Source: Sodalis glossinidius str. 'morsitans'
GTDB taxonomy: Bacteria; Pseudomonadota; Gammaproteobacteria; Enterobacterales; Enterobacteriaceae
Reading direction: 5' to 3'
Length of the DNA stretch: 64,000 nt
NCBI RefSeq assembly: GCF_000010085.1
Contig: NC_007712.1
Span: 248,001-312,000, forward strand
A model generated the notes under the pieces. It did no database searches. It was not told where the DNA came from and was given only the letters and a program-made list of their open reading frames with translations. This document shows, in pieces, positions 28,807 to 38,773 of this stretch. Every line of letters starts with the position of its first letter. The stretch's first letter is position 1. Made by a program: the position numbers and the translations under genes.

Positions 28807-29850
28807 ATGTTTAAAAAATTTCGTGGCATGTTTTCCAATGACTTGTCCATCGACCTGGGTACCGCCAATACCCTCATTTATGTAAAAGGACAGGGCATTG
28901 TCTTGAACGAACCTTCCGTCGTTGCCATTCGTCAGGACCGCGCCGGCTCACCGAAAAGCGTTGCGGCCGTCGGCCATGAAGCGAAGCAGATGCTGGGGCG
29001 TACGCCCGGCAACATCGCGGCCATCCGGCCGATGAAGGATGGAGTTATCGCCGATTTCTTCGTCACCGAGAAAATGCTGCAGCACTTTATCAAACAGGTC
29101 CACAGCAACAGCTTCATGCGGCCCAGCCCGCGCGTGCTGGTCTGCGTTCCGGTGGGGGCGACCCAGGTAGAGCGCCGAGCGATTCGCGAATCCGCGCAGG
29201 GCGCGGGCGCGCGCGAAGTGTTTTTGATTGAAGAACCCATGGCTGCCGCCATCGGCGCCGGCCTGCCGGTCTCTGAAGCGACGGGATCGATGGTGGTGGA
29301 TATCGGCGGCGGCACCACCGAGGTCGCGGTTATTTCGCTTAATGGCGTGGTGTACTCTTCTTCCGTGCGCATTGGCGGCGATCGCTTCGATGAAGCTATT
29401 ATTAACTATGTGCGCCGCAATTACGGCTCGCTGATCGGCGAGGCCACAGCGGAGCGGATCAAACACGGTATCGGTTCCGCCTATCCGGATGACGAGGTGC
29501 GCGAGATTGAAGTGCGCGGCCGCAATCTGGCCGAGGGCGTGCCGCGCGGTTTCACCCTGAACTCGAATGAGATTCTGGAAGCGCTGCAGGAGCCGTTAAC
29601 CGGTATCGTGAGCGCGGTGATGGTGGCGTTGGAGCAGTGCCCGCCAGAGCTGGCCTCCGATATATCCGAGCGCGGTATGGTGCTTACCGGCGGTGGTGCT
29701 TTGCTGCGTAATCTCGATCGCCTGCTGATGGAAGAAACCGGAATCCCGGTTGTGGTAGCGGAAGATCCGCTCACCTGCGTCGCCCGCGGCGGGGGCAAGG
29801 CACTGGAGATGATCGATATGCACGGCGGTGATTTGTTCAGCGAAGAATAA
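28807..29850 (+). CDS. mreB: MreB, actin-like rod-shape cytoskeleton protein
   Basis: 347 residues, identical in length to E. coli MreB, starting MFKKFRGMFSNDLSIDLGTA. Actin-fold motifs: phosphate-1 DLGTANTLIYVKG (about 14-26), phosphate-2 VVDIGGGTTEVAVIS (about 165), adenosine motif MVLTGGGALLRNLDRL (about 290). It polymerises under the inner membrane and directs lateral wall synthesis with MreC and MreD. The ATG at 28807 is preferred to the longer frame at 28786, which lacks family support. First gene of mreBCD. Confidence 0.97.
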   Translation: MFKKFRGMFSNDLSIDLGTANTLIYVKGQGIVLNEPSVVAIRQDRAGSPKSVAAVGHEAKQMLGRTPGNIAAIRPMKDGVIADFFVTEKMLQHFIKQVHSNSFMRPSPRVLVCVPVGATQVERRAIRESAQGAGAREVFLIEEPMAAAIGAGLPVSEATGSMVVDIGGGTTEVAVISLNGVVYSSSVRIGGDRFDEAIINYVRRNYGSLIGEATAERIKHGIGSAYPDDEVREIEVRGRNLAEGVPRGFTLNSNEILEALQEPLTGIVSAVMVALEQCPPELASDISERGMVLTGGGALLRNLDRLLMEETGIPVVVAEDPLTCVARGGGKALEMIDMHGGDLFSEE

Positions 29851-29870
29851 CCTGCCTCGAAAAGGGGGGA

Positions 29871-29923
29871 ACCGTCCGGGTGAATGCGGCAATGGGCAGT
29901 CCCGGACGGCGCCCTCCTTTTTT
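29871..29923 (+). terminator. Hairpin with T run between mreB and mreC (attenuator)
   Basis: ACCGTCCGGG (29871-29880) pairs with CCCGGACGG (29901-29909); TTTTTTG follows at 29918. It lies in the 94-base mreB-mreC gap and could reduce readthrough so that MreB is made in excess over MreC/MreD. Confidence 0.7.
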
Positions 29924-29944
29924 GTTGAGGAAAACGCATAGTTT

Positions 29945-30916
29945 ATGAAGCCGATTTTCAGCAGAGGCCCTTCTCTGCAACTGCGACTTTTTCTGGCGGT
30001 CATGGTGGCTATTGCCGCCATTATCGCCGACAGCCGGCTGGGGACGTTCGTGAAAATCCGTACCTATATGGATACGGCCGTCAGTCCCTTCTACTTCCTG
30101 GCGAATGGCCCGCGTCAGATGCTGGATAATGTGTCGCAGACGCTGGCGACCCGCGCCCAGCTGGCGCTGGAAAACCGGGCGCTACGCCAGGAGTTGCTGT
30201 TAAAGAACAGCGAGCTGCTGCTGCTGGGCCAGTATAAGCAGGAAAACGCCCGGCTGCGCGAGCTGCTGGGCTCGCCGCTGCGCCAGGATGAACAGAAAAT
30301 GGTCACCCAGGTGATCTCCACCAGTACCGATCCCTATAGCGACCAGGTAGTGATCGACAAGGGGCTGGATAATAGCGTTTATGTAGGTCAGCCGGTCATC
30401 AGCGACAAAGGCGTGGTGGGCCAGGTGATTGCCACCAGCAAGCTGACCAGCCGCGTGCTGCTGATTTGCGACTCTTCCCATGCGCTGCCGATTCAGGTAC
30501 TTCGCAACGATATCCGAGTGATCGTTGCCGGCAACGGTTGCACCGAGGATTTACAGCTGGAGCATTTGCCGGGCAATACCGATATCCGCGTCGGCGATGT
30601 GCTGGTGACCTCCGGTTTGGACGGCCGCTTCCCGGAAGGGTATCCGGTGGCGGTTGTGTCTTCGGTAAAAGTCGATACCCAGCGTGCCTACACTGTCATT
30701 CAGGCTCGACCCACCGCTGGTTTGCAGCGTTTGCGCTATCTGCTATTGCTATGGGGCGCCGACCCGCGCGGCGAAGTGCCGCTGCCGCCCGATGAGGTCC
30801 ACAGGGTGGCCAATGAGCGCCTGATGCAGATGATGCCGCAGGTGCTGCCGCCGCCTGATGCCATGGGTCCGCCGCCGCGGCGGCCGTTGTTCAGCGGCGC
30901 GGGAGAGCGGCAATGA
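29945..30916 (+). CDS. mreC: MreC, rod-shape-determining periplasmic scaffold
   Basis: 323 residues. A single N-terminal membrane anchor (LFLAVMVAIAAIIADSRL, about 13-32) is followed by a coiled coil (LALENRALRQELLLKNSEL). The beta-rich MreC core carries VVIDKGLDNSVYVGQPVISDKGVVGQV and GLDGRFPEGYPVAVV. The tail is Pro-rich (VLPPPDAMGPPPRRP), as in enterobacterial MreC, and shorter than E. coli (367 aa). It links MreB to PBP2/RodA. Its stop overlaps the mreD start by four bases (ATGA). Confidence 0.95.
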   Translation: MKPIFSRGPSLQLRLFLAVMVAIAAIIADSRLGTFVKIRTYMDTAVSPFYFLANGPRQMLDNVSQTLATRAQLALENRALRQELLLKNSELLLLGQYKQENARLRELLGSPLRQDEQKMVTQVISTSTDPYSDQVVIDKGLDNSVYVGQPVISDKGVVGQVIATSKLTSRVLLICDSSHALPIQVLRNDIRVIVAGNGCTEDLQLEHLPGNTDIRVGDVLVTSGLDGRFPEGYPVAVVSSVKVDTQRAYTVIQARPTAGLQRLRYLLLLWGADPRGEVPLPPDEVHRVANERLMQMMPQVLPPPDAMGPPPRRPLFSGAGERQ

Positions 30917-31401
30917 ACCGGTATCACCGCCACGGCGGCTGGATCATTTGGCTCTCATTCCTTATCGCGATTGTTCTGCAAATCATGCCCTGGCCGCCCC
31001 AGCTGTATCTTTTTCGTCCCTCCTGGCTCAACCTGCTGCTCATTTACTGGGTGATGGCGTTGCCGCATCGGGTTAATGTAGGCACCGGGTTTATCCTCGG
31101 GCTGATAATGGATCTGATCCTCGGCTCAACGCTGGGCGTGCGCGCCCTGGCGCTCAGTATTCTCGCCTATCTGGTAGTATTCAAATTTCAGTTATTTCGC
31201 AACATGGCCTTTTGGCAACAGGCGCTGATTGTGATACTGCTGTCATTAACAACCCAGGTGATCGTATTCTGGGCGGAATTTTTAGTGATTAATATTTCAT
31301 TCCGCCCGGAAATATTCTGGAGCAGCGTGGTGGATGGCGTATTGTGGCCCTGGCTGTTTCTGCTGATGCGCAAAATACGCCGTCAATTTGCCGTGCAGTA
31401 G
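30913..31401 (+). CDS. mreD: MreD, rod-shape-determining membrane protein
   Basis: 162 residues with five or six hydrophobic helices; starts MNRYHRHGGWIIWLSFLIAI. YLFRPSWLNLLLIYWVMALPHR and GFILGLIMDLILGSTLGVRAL are characteristic. Length equals E. coli MreD. Coupled to mreC by an ATGA overlap. Completes the elongasome trio, so rod shape is presumably maintained. Confidence 0.95.
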   Translation: MNRYHRHGGWIIWLSFLIAIVLQIMPWPPQLYLFRPSWLNLLLIYWVMALPHRVNVGTGFILGLIMDLILGSTLGVRALALSILAYLVVFKFQLFRNMAFWQQALIVILLSLTTQVIVFWAEFLVINISFRPEIFWSSVVDGVLWPWLFLLMRKIRRQFAVQ

Positions 31402-31419
31402 CGATAGAAGGAAACCGCA

Positions 31420-31863
31420 ATGACTGCGATATATCTGGCGTCTGCCTCGCCCCGGCGCAGGGAATTACTGGCGCTGCTGGATGTCCCTTTTGCGGTGATT
31501 GCCGCCCGGTGGAAGAGCGGCGCAGGTCCGGCGAAAGCGCGCTAGACTACGTGCAGTGGCTGGCGTGCGAGAAAGCGTATGCCGGCGTGGCCTGCGCGCC
31601 GGAATCCCGGCCAGTGTTGGGCGCCGACACCATAGTGGTGCTCAAGCAACAGGTGTTGGAAAAGCCTCAGGACTGTGGACATACCCGGCAAATGCTGGCG
31701 CAGCTTTCCGGCCAGCGCCATCAGGTGATAACCGCGGTGGCGCTGGCTGATACCGAGCGGGTAATGAGCCGTGCGGTCGATACGCGGCAGTTATCATGCC
31801 GTGGTGGGCTTGCCGCTGGTGGAAACCTGGGAACTGCTCGGTGAATTCAACGCTCAGATATGA
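31420..31863 (+). pseudogene. yhdE: maf/yhdE, nucleoside-triphosphate pyrophosphatase, frameshifted with an internal deletion
   Basis: Maf-family enzyme (dTTP/UTP pyrophosphatase). Starts MTAIYLASASPRRRELLALL at 31420 with the substrate-binding SPRR. A frameshift follows AVIAA (about 31506). The next segment holds the catalytic RPVLGADTIVVL and the EKPQD block. After AVDTR (about 31785) some 45 residues (the FRTLT-GAYGIQG region) are missing, then YHAVVGLPLVETWELL resumes in a different frame and ends at a TGA at 31863. It lies between mreD and rng in the usual order; flanking genes are intact. Confidence 0.93.
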
Positions 31864-31876
31864 GCAAGAGGAATCT

Positions 31877-33346
31877 ATGACAGCTGAATTACTGGTCAAT
31901 ATCACGCCCTCCGAAACTCGGGTTGCCTATATCGATGGCGGCATCCTGCAGGAAATCCATATCGAGCGGGAAGCGCGGCGCGGTATTGTCGGTAATATTT
32001 ATAAAGGGCGGGTCAGCCGCGTGCTGCCGGGTATGCAGGCGGCGTTTGTCGATATCGGCCTGGATAAAGCCGCCTTTCTGCACGCTTCGGATATTATGCC
32101 CCATACCGAATGCGTGGCCGGCGAAGAACAAAAGAATTTTCAGGTACGGGATATCGCCGAGCTGGTGCGCCAGGGGCAGGATATTATGGTTAAGGTGGTG
32201 AAGGATCCCCTCGGAACGAAAGGGGCGCGACTGACCACCGATATCACGCTGCCATCGCGTTATCTGGTCTTTATGCCCGGCGCCGCCCATGTGGGTGTAT
32301 CGCAGCGTATTGATAGCGAGGCGGAACGCGAGCGATTGAAACAAATAGTGGCTCAGTATTGCGACGAGCAGGGCGGATTTATCATCCGTACCGCGGCTGA
32401 AGGTATCGGCAGTGAAGAGCTGTCTCAGGATGCCGCCTTTCTCAAACGGCTCTGGACCAAGGTCATGGAGCGCAAGCGCCGCAATCAGACCCGTTATAGG
32501 CTGTACGGGGAGTTAGCCCTCGCCCAGCGTATTCTGCGGGACTTCGCCGGTGCGGCGCTGGACCGAATCCGCGTCGATTCACGACTGACGCACGAATTAC
32601 TGCTGGAATTTACCGCCGAATATATTCCCGAGATGACCGCCAAGCTGGAATATTACAGCGGCAAACAACCGATTTTCGATCTCTACGATGTGGAAAATGA
32701 AATCCAGCGCTTGCTGGAACGTAAGGTGGAGTTGAAATCCGGCGGCTATCTGATCATCGATCAAACCGAGGCGATGACCACTATCGATATCAATACGGGC
32801 GCCTTCGTCGGCCACCGCAATCTTGATGAAACGATCTTCAATACCAATATCGAAGCGACGCAGGCCATTGCGCGCCAGCTGCGGCTGCGTAATCTCGGCG
32901 GGATCATCATTATTGATTTTATCGATATGAGCAATGAGGAGCACCGTCGGCGGGTGCTGCATTCCCTTGAGCAGGCGCTGAGTAAAGATCGGGTGAAAAC
33001 CGGTATCAACGGTTTCTCGCAATTGGGACTGGTGGAGATGACACGTAAACGCACACGTGAAAGTATTGAACGTGTGCTGTGTAGCGAGTGTCCTACCTGT
33101 CACGGCCGCGGAACGGTGAAAACCATCGAATCGGTGTGCTATGAAATCATGCGCGAAATCGTGCGCGTCCACCATGCCTATGACTCCGATCGTTTTCTGG
33201 TCTATGCCTCGGCTGCGGTGGGTGAGGCACTCAAAAGCGATGAATCTCACGCGTTGGCGGAGGTGGAAATTTTCGTCGGCAAGCAGGTGAAGGTGCAAAT
33301 CGAGCCGCTCTACAGCCAGGAGCAGTTTGATGTGGTGATGATGTAA
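31877..33346 (+). CDS. rng: RNase G, endoribonuclease
   Basis: 489 residues, equal to E. coli RNase G, from MTAELLVNITPSETRVAYID at 31877. S1 RNA-binding domain at about 37-128 (GNIYKGRVSRVLPGMQAAFVDIG). Catalytic Asp residues lie in TIDINTGAFVG (about 304) and IIIIDFIDMSNEEHRRR (about 347). The zinc link is CSECPTCHGRG near the C-terminus. It matures 16S rRNA 5' ends and degrades selected mRNAs. An upstream longer frame overlaps the maf remnant and is not used. A strong hairpin follows the stop. Confidence 0.97.
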   Translation: MTAELLVNITPSETRVAYIDGGILQEIHIEREARRGIVGNIYKGRVSRVLPGMQAAFVDIGLDKAAFLHASDIMPHTECVAGEEQKNFQVRDIAELVRQGQDIMVKVVKDPLGTKGARLTTDITLPSRYLVFMPGAAHVGVSQRIDSEAERERLKQIVAQYCDEQGGFIIRTAAEGIGSEELSQDAAFLKRLWTKVMERKRRNQTRYRLYGELALAQRILRDFAGAALDRIRVDSRLTHELLLEFTAEYIPEMTAKLEYYSGKQPIFDLYDVENEIQRLLERKVELKSGGYLIIDQTEAMTTIDINTGAFVGHRNLDETIFNTNIEATQAIARQLRLRNLGGIIIIDFIDMSNEEHRRRVLHSLEQALSKDRVKTGINGFSQLGLVEMTRKRTRESIERVLCSECPTCHGRGTVKTIESVCYEIMREIVRVHHAYDSDRFLVYASAAVGEALKSDESHALAEVEIFVGKQVKVQIEPLYSQEQFDVVMM

Positions 33347-33380
33347 GCCGTTGCCCTCATGCAGATCCGTAACCAGTAAA

Positions 33381-33405
33381 AGCCGTCACGTCGGACGTGA
33401 CGGCT
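33381..33405 (+). terminator. Perfect hairpin between rng and yhdP
   Basis: AGCCGTCACGTC and GACGTGACGGCT are perfect 12-base arms around a single G. There is no T run, so it may stabilise the rng mRNA 3' end or act as a weak terminator before yhdP. Confidence 0.65.
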
Positions 33406-33431
33406 GCGCAACAGCAAGCAAGGAAACAGGC

Positions 33432-36400
33432 GTGAAGCGACTACCGGGGATACTGATGGCAATTGGCGTCACCCTGATCGTCCTGGTGGCGTTGACGGTT
33501 AGCGCGCTGCGTCTGGCGTTGCCTCACCTGGATCGCTTCCGTCCACAAATTGTTTCCGTATTGAATCGCGCTTTCGATGCCGATATTCAGTTGCGACAGT
33601 TAAAGAGTAGCTGGCAATCCTTTGGACCCACACTGGACATTGGCGGCATTGATGCCGCTACCGCCGACGAGCGGCTGCACGTGCAGCGCGTCACGCTGGC
33701 GCTGGACGTGTGGCAATCTTTGTTGCACTGGCGCTGGCAGTTCCGCGATGTCACCTTTTACCGCCTGCAATTGGATCTTAATACCACGTTGATGGGACGG
33801 GATCACCGCGGTAGCCCTATCAGTTCCGATCGCTTTTCCAATCTTTTCCTGCGTCAGTTCGATCATTTTATCCTGCGCGGAAGCCAGATCACCTTTTTGA
33901 CCCCTTCGGGAGAGCGGACCCGGCTTTCCGTACCGCAGCTCACCTGGCTTAATACCCTCAACCGTCACCGTGTAGAAGGCAAGATCAGCCTATCGAGTAC
34001 CGAGGTGCAGCAGGGGGCTATCGACGTGCGCATGGATCTGCACGATCAGCAGGGGCTGCTCGATAACGGCAAGGTGTATCTGCAGGCCCGTGATGTCGAT
34101 CTCAAGCCGTGGTTCAGCCAACTGCTGCAGAGCAATACCGGCCTGCAAAGCGCCGATTTCAGTCTAGCGGCCTGGCTAACCCTCGAAAAGGGGGAGATCG
34201 CCGGTGCGGACGTGCTGCTCAGCCGTGGCGCGGCGCTCTGGCAGGACGGCGACCAGACGCATCGGCTCGACGTCGATCGGATGGCGCTCCATCTCAGCAA
34301 GCGGCAGAACGCCTGGCAGATGGAAGTTCCGACGCTGAATATTGCCACCGACGGCCAATCCTGGGCGCCCGCGGCGCTGTCCTTACTCTGGTTGCCGGCG
34401 AAACGGCATCTCTTTTTCCCCGATCGGGAAGGCGAGATCCGCCTGCGCGCCAGCAGGCTTGATTTGGAGCTATTCAGCCCGCTGCTGCCGCTTATTTCGG
34501 CGGTGACGCCGACGCTACGCGCCCGTTGGCATGATTTGCAACCGCGCGGCGAACTGTCCGCGCTGGCGCTGGACATTCCGCTTAACGACCCCGGCTCCAC
34601 GCGTTTTCAGGCGCGCTGGCGCAGCCTCAGTTGGCAGACCTGGGAGTTGCTGCCGGGGGCGGAGCATGTCTCTGGCTCGGCAGAAGGCTCGCTGGCCACC
34701 GGCCGGTTGCAGCTCGCGCTGGACAACAGCACGCTCCCCTATCCGAGCATGTTCCGCGCGCCGCTGGCGTTGTCCCGCGCCCGTGCAACCTTTGACTGGC
34801 GTCATAACCCGCAGGAAGGGCTGGTGCTGTGGGGCCGTAATATCGATGCGCAGGCGCGATCGCTATGGGCCAACGGCGATTTCTATTTCCATAAGCCGGT
34901 AAAAGGCGAGCCCTGGCTGGATATCCTTGCCGGTCTGCGCCTGGACAATGCCGCCGACGCCTGGCGTTATTTTCCGGAGCCGCTGATGGGGACCCGTTTG
35001 GTGGACTATATGACCGGCGCGCTTAAGGGCGGTCAGGTCGATAATGCCACCTTGGTGTTTGCCGGCAGCCCCAGCCGGTTTCCGTTCAAACATAACGACG
35101 GGCAGTTCGAGGTGTGGGTGCCGCTCAAGCAGGCGGAATATGAGTTTGAACCCGGTTGGCCGCCGCTGACGCAGCTGGATATCGACCTGGATTTTGTCAA
35201 CGACGGCCTGTTTATGCATGCGCCGCAAACCGCGCTCGGCGAGGCTAAGGGCAGCAATATCGCCGCCAGTATTCCCGATTATTCCAAAGAAAAGCTCTTG
35301 ATCGACGTCGGCCTCAGCGGCACCGGCGATGCTATCCGCGACTATTTCCTGCAAACACCCCTCAAAGCGTCTCTCGGTAAAACGCTTAATGAGTTGCAGG
35401 TTGGAGGAGAAGTGCACGGCAATCTGCATTTGGATATTCCCCTTGACGGTCAGCTGGTGACCGCTGCCGGCAATGTAGCGCTACAGAATAATTCACTGTT
35501 TATCAAACCGCTCGGCACGACGCTACAGCGGCTAAACGGTAATTTCCATTACAGTAACGGGGATTTGGACAGTGCGCCGCTTGATGCGCAGTGGTTCGGC
35601 CAACCGGTCTCGGTGAATTTCACAACCAGGGAGAAGCCCACCGGCTTTGATGTGAACGTCGGCCTGAATGGGGACTGGGCGCTTAACCAACTGCCCGGGT
35701 TGCCGGACGCGCTGAAGACATCGGTCAACGGCCGCGCCGCCTGGCAGAGCGATATCGCCGTCGCTTTACCGCTGAAAGGGGACACACGCTATCAGGTCGC
35801 AGTGAAGAGCGATCTGAAAAATGTAAGCAGTCACTTGCCTCCTCCGCTGGATAAACCCGGAGGCCGGCCGTTTATGCTTGCGGTAAATGCTACCGGCGAC
35901 CTGCGTTCCTTCCTGTTAAGCGGTCACGCCGGCGGCGGCAACAGTTTCAATAGCCAATGGCTGCTGGGGCGCCAGGTCACGCTGGCGCGCGGCGCCTGGG
36001 CGGACGGCGGCAAGATACCACCGTTGCCGGCGGACCGCAGACTGACGCTGTCGCTGCCGGCGCTCGACGGTGAAAAATGGCTGGCGCTGCTCAAATCGCC
36101 GACCCCACCGGGGGATCCGCTATCGGCTGCGCGTTTTCGTTATCCCGATTCGCTGACGCTGCATACCCCGGTCCTGACCCTGGGCGGCCAGGTCTGGCAT
36201 CAACTGGCGCTGACCCGCAGTAATGTTGCCGGCGGCAGTAAGGTGGCTGTGAAGGGAAAAGAGATTAAGGGCACGCTGACCATGGCCGCGAACGCGCCCT
36301 GGCGCGCTGATCTGGCCTATCTCTACTACAACCCGACATTTGCTACCGCCGGCGGGGATGATGGCGCATCCCCCACGAAACAGCTTTTAAGCGACAGCGA

Positions 36401-37247
36401 TACCTTCGCCGGCTGGCCCGCGCTGTCTTTCACCTGCCGCCAGTGCTGGATTAAAGGGCAGAATCTGGGGCAGATCAGCGCCACTATCCAACCGCAGCAG
36501 GACACACTGATGCTCACCGGCGGAGTTATCGATACTGGCAACGCGCGGCTGACCGCCGAGGGTAGCTGGCTGCACAACCGCCGCGAGAACCGGACCTCGC
36601 TGAAAGGCACGCTGGCGGGGAAAGATATCGGCGCCGCGGCCGATTACATCGGCATGGATTTGCCGCTGCGCGAGGCGCCCTTTCACCTCAATTATGATTT
36701 ACACTGGCGCGAGGCGCCCTGGCAGCCCGATATCGCCAGTCTGAACGGGGTGCTGCACAGCCAATTGGGCAAAGGCAAAATCGACAACATCAGCAGCGGC
36801 AGCGCCGGGCGCCTCCTGCGGTTGATCAGCTTTGATGCACTGCTACGTAAATTGCAGTTTGATTTTAGCGACACTTTCGGCAAGGGATTTTATTTTGACT
36901 CGATCAAAGGTACCGCCTGGTTAAAAGAAGGTACCTTACATACCAACGACCTGCTGATTGACGGCCTGGAAGCGGATATCGCCATGACCGGCGATGTTGA
37001 TTTGAATCGCCAGCGCATCGACATGGAAGCCGTGATCGCGCCTGAAATTTCGGCAACGGTTGGGGTGGCGACGGCATTCGTGATTAACCCAGTGGTGGGG
37101 GCCGCGGTCTTTGCCGCCAGCAAGGTGCTGGCGCCCTTATGGAGTAAGCTATCGCTTATTCGCTACCACATTAGCGGCAGCCTGGAAGAGCCGAGAATAC
37201 AGGAAGTTTTACGTCAGCCGCGGGCGTCGGAGGCCAAGTCGAAATAA
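33432..37247 (+). CDS. yhdP: YhdP, AsmA-like envelope phospholipid-transport bridge
   Basis: 1271 residues from the GTG at 33432 (VKRLPGILMAIGVTLIVLVA). One N-terminal membrane helix and a very long periplasmic beta-rich region of the DUF3971/AsmA2 type follow. The C-terminal DUF block reads ISFDALLRKLQFDFSDTFGKG, then LEADIAMTGDVDLNRQRIDMEA and a hydrophobic end (ATAFVINPVVGAAVF). E. coli YhdP is 1266 residues. Together with TamB and YdbH such proteins carry phospholipid to the outer membrane. The GTG choice fits the family length; a longer frame from 33351 would include the rng terminator. No break over 3.8 kb. Confidence 0.95.
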   Translation: MKRLPGILMAIGVTLIVLVALTVSALRLALPHLDRFRPQIVSVLNRAFDADIQLRQLKSSWQSFGPTLDIGGIDAATADERLHVQRVTLALDVWQSLLHWRWQFRDVTFYRLQLDLNTTLMGRDHRGSPISSDRFSNLFLRQFDHFILRGSQITFLTPSGERTRLSVPQLTWLNTLNRHRVEGKISLSSTEVQQGAIDVRMDLHDQQGLLDNGKVYLQARDVDLKPWFSQLLQSNTGLQSADFSLAAWLTLEKGEIAGADVLLSRGAALWQDGDQTHRLDVDRMALHLSKRQNAWQMEVPTLNIATDGQSWAPAALSLLWLPAKRHLFFPDREGEIRLRASRLDLELFSPLLPLISAVTPTLRARWHDLQPRGELSALALDIPLNDPGSTRFQARWRSLSWQTWELLPGAEHVSGSAEGSLATGRLQLALDNSTLPYPSMFRAPLALSRARATFDWRHNPQEGLVLWGRNIDAQARSLWANGDFYFHKPVKGEPWLDILAGLRLDNAADAWRYFPEPLMGTRLVDYMTGALKGGQVDNATLVFAGSPSRFPFKHNDGQFEVWVPLKQAEYEFEPGWPPLTQLDIDLDFVNDGLFMHAPQTALGEAKGSNIAASIPDYSKEKLLIDVGLSGTGDAIRDYFLQTPLKASLGKTLNELQVGGEVHGNLHLDIPLDGQLVTAAGNVALQNNSLFIKPLGTTLQRLNGNFHYSNGDLDSAPLDAQWFGQPVSVNFTTREKPTGFDVNVGLNGDWALNQLPGLPDALKTSVNGRAAWQSDIAVALPLKGDTRYQVAVKSDLKNVSSHLPPPLDKPGGRPFMLAVNATGDLRSFLLSGHAGGGNSFNSQWLLGRQVTLARGAWADGGKIPPLPADRRLTLSLPALDGEKWLALLKSPTPPGDPLSAARFRYPDSLTLHTPVLTLGGQVWHQLALTRSNVAGGSKVAVKGKEIKGTLTMAANAPWRADLAYLYYNPTFATAGGDDGASPTKQLLSDSDTFAGWPALSFTCRQCWIKGQNLGQISATIQPQQDTLMLTGGVIDTGNARLTAEGSWLHNRRENRTSLKGTLAGKDIGAAADYIGMDLPLREAPFHLNYDLHWREAPWQPDIASLNGVLHSQLGKGKIDNISSGSAGRLLRLISFDALLRKLQFDFSDTFGKGFYFDSIKGTAWLKEGTLHTNDLLIDGLEADIAMTGDVDLNRQRIDMEAVIAPEISATVGVATAFVINPVVGAAVFAASKVLAPLWSKLSLIRYHISGSLEEPRIQEVLRQPRASEAKSK

Positions 37248-37355
37248 AAGCCGGTTATTTGACGCCGACAGGGAATTGCCGCAGTCTATAAAAATGACGC
37301 AAGCTTGTATTCGAGCCGTGGCGGGTCAAATTCATTTATTTGAGAGCGAGAACCT

Positions 37356-38693
37356 ATGAGCCTGACGTTAGTCAGTGATCATTTACTTTCTGCTAATCGT
37401 CTGCAGCATGAGCATCTTTTCTCATTGCTGGAGCAGATGAGCGCACGGCGTCTGGACTATGCCGATCTTTATTTCCAGTCAAGTTATCACGAAGCCTGGG
37501 TCATTGAAGACGGCATTATCAAAGAAGGGTCGTATAACATCGACCAGGGCGTGGGCGTGCGGGCGATAAGAGGCGAAAAAACCGGTTTCGCCTATGCCGA
37601 CCAAATCACTCTCGCGGCATTGAATCAAAGCGTGATGGCCGCGCGCAGTATCGTCAGCGAAGCGGGCAACGGCCGAGTGCAAACCTTGGGCGCGGTGGTC
37701 TACCGCCCCCTGTACCCGCCACTGGATCCGCTCAGCAGCCTGCCGCGCGAGGAGAAAATCGCGCTGCTGCATCCGGTTGATAAGGCGGCGCGCGCTGCCG
37801 ATGCGCGCGTCCAGGAGGTCACGGCCAGTCTGTCGGGGGTTTATGAGCAGATCCTGGTCGCCGCGACGGACGGCACGCTGGTAGCGGATGTGCGCCCGTT
37901 GGTACGTCTGTCCATCAGCGTGCAGGTGGAGCAGGACGGTAAACGCGAACGCGGCGCCAGCGGCAGCCGTTTTGGCTACGATTTCTTCCTCGAAGACGTT
38001 GACGGTGAGGTGCGGGCCGACAGCTGGGCGCGGGAAGCGGTGGGACATGGCCTGGATGGCGATTTTAACCGCCGCGGCAGCTCGGTGTCCAGTGGCCAGA
38101 TGGGCAAGCTGGTGGTTTCTGAACTCTGCACGGTGGTTGACGATGGCACGCTCGCCGGCCTGCGCGGCTCGCTGGAGATCGATGATGAAGGCGTGCCGGG
38201 ACAATATAATGTCCTGATCGAAAACGGCCGGCTGAAAGGGTATATGCAGGACAAACTCAATGCCCGGCTGATGGGGGTTGCGCCTACCCGGCAACGGCCG
38301 GCGCGAGTCTTATGTGCACTTGCCGATGCCGCGTATGACCAATACTTACATGCTGGCAGGTCAATCGACGCCGGAGGAGATTATCGCCAGCGTGGAGCGG
38401 GGCATTTACGCGCCCAACTTTGGCGGTGGACAGGTCGATATTACCTCCGGCAAGTTCGTTTTCTCTACCTCGGAAGCCTATTTGATTGAGAATGGACGCG
38501 TTACCACGCCGGTGAAGGGGGCGACGCTTATCGGGTCCGGCATTGAGGCGATGCAGCAAATCTCGATGGTGGGTAACGATCTGGCGCTGGACAAGGGGGT
38601 CGGCTTTGCGGTAAAGAGGGCCAAAGCCTGCCGGTGGGTGTGGGCCAGCCGACGCTGAAGCTGGATAAAATCACCGTGGGTGGTACCGCCTGA
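37356..38693 (+). pseudogene. tldD: tldD, metalloprotease subunit, with catalytic-motif deletion and frameshifts
   Basis: TldD and TldE (PmbA) form a protease that trims leaders of modified peptides and degrades unfolded peptides such as CcdA. It starts MSLTLVSDHLLSANRLQHEH. After RADSWAREAVGHGLDGDFN (about 38045) around 35-40 residues are missing: the strand before the zinc-binding HEAVGH is fused to it, turning the first His into Arg. A frameshift follows MGVAPT (about 38283), where GNGRRESY continues in another frame. A second lies near 38610. It ends KLDKITVGGTA, TGA 38693. Loss of the HExxxH metal ligand makes it inactive. Confidence 0.92.
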
Positions 38694-38773
38694 GCTGCTG
38701 CGCTAGCGCCGCAAGATACTTAGCTTGCGCGGCAGGCCTCTCAAGCGTCTCACGCCACCGTGCTTGCCGGGTT

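Noticed and set aside
32597..33298. Long minus-strand frame (233 codons) inside rng
   Set aside because: It is a shadow of the intact rng gene, with no ribosome site and no recognisable domain.
37479..38294. Minus-strand frame of 271 codons within tldD
   Set aside because: Antisense shadow; the plus strand aligns residue by residue with TldD.
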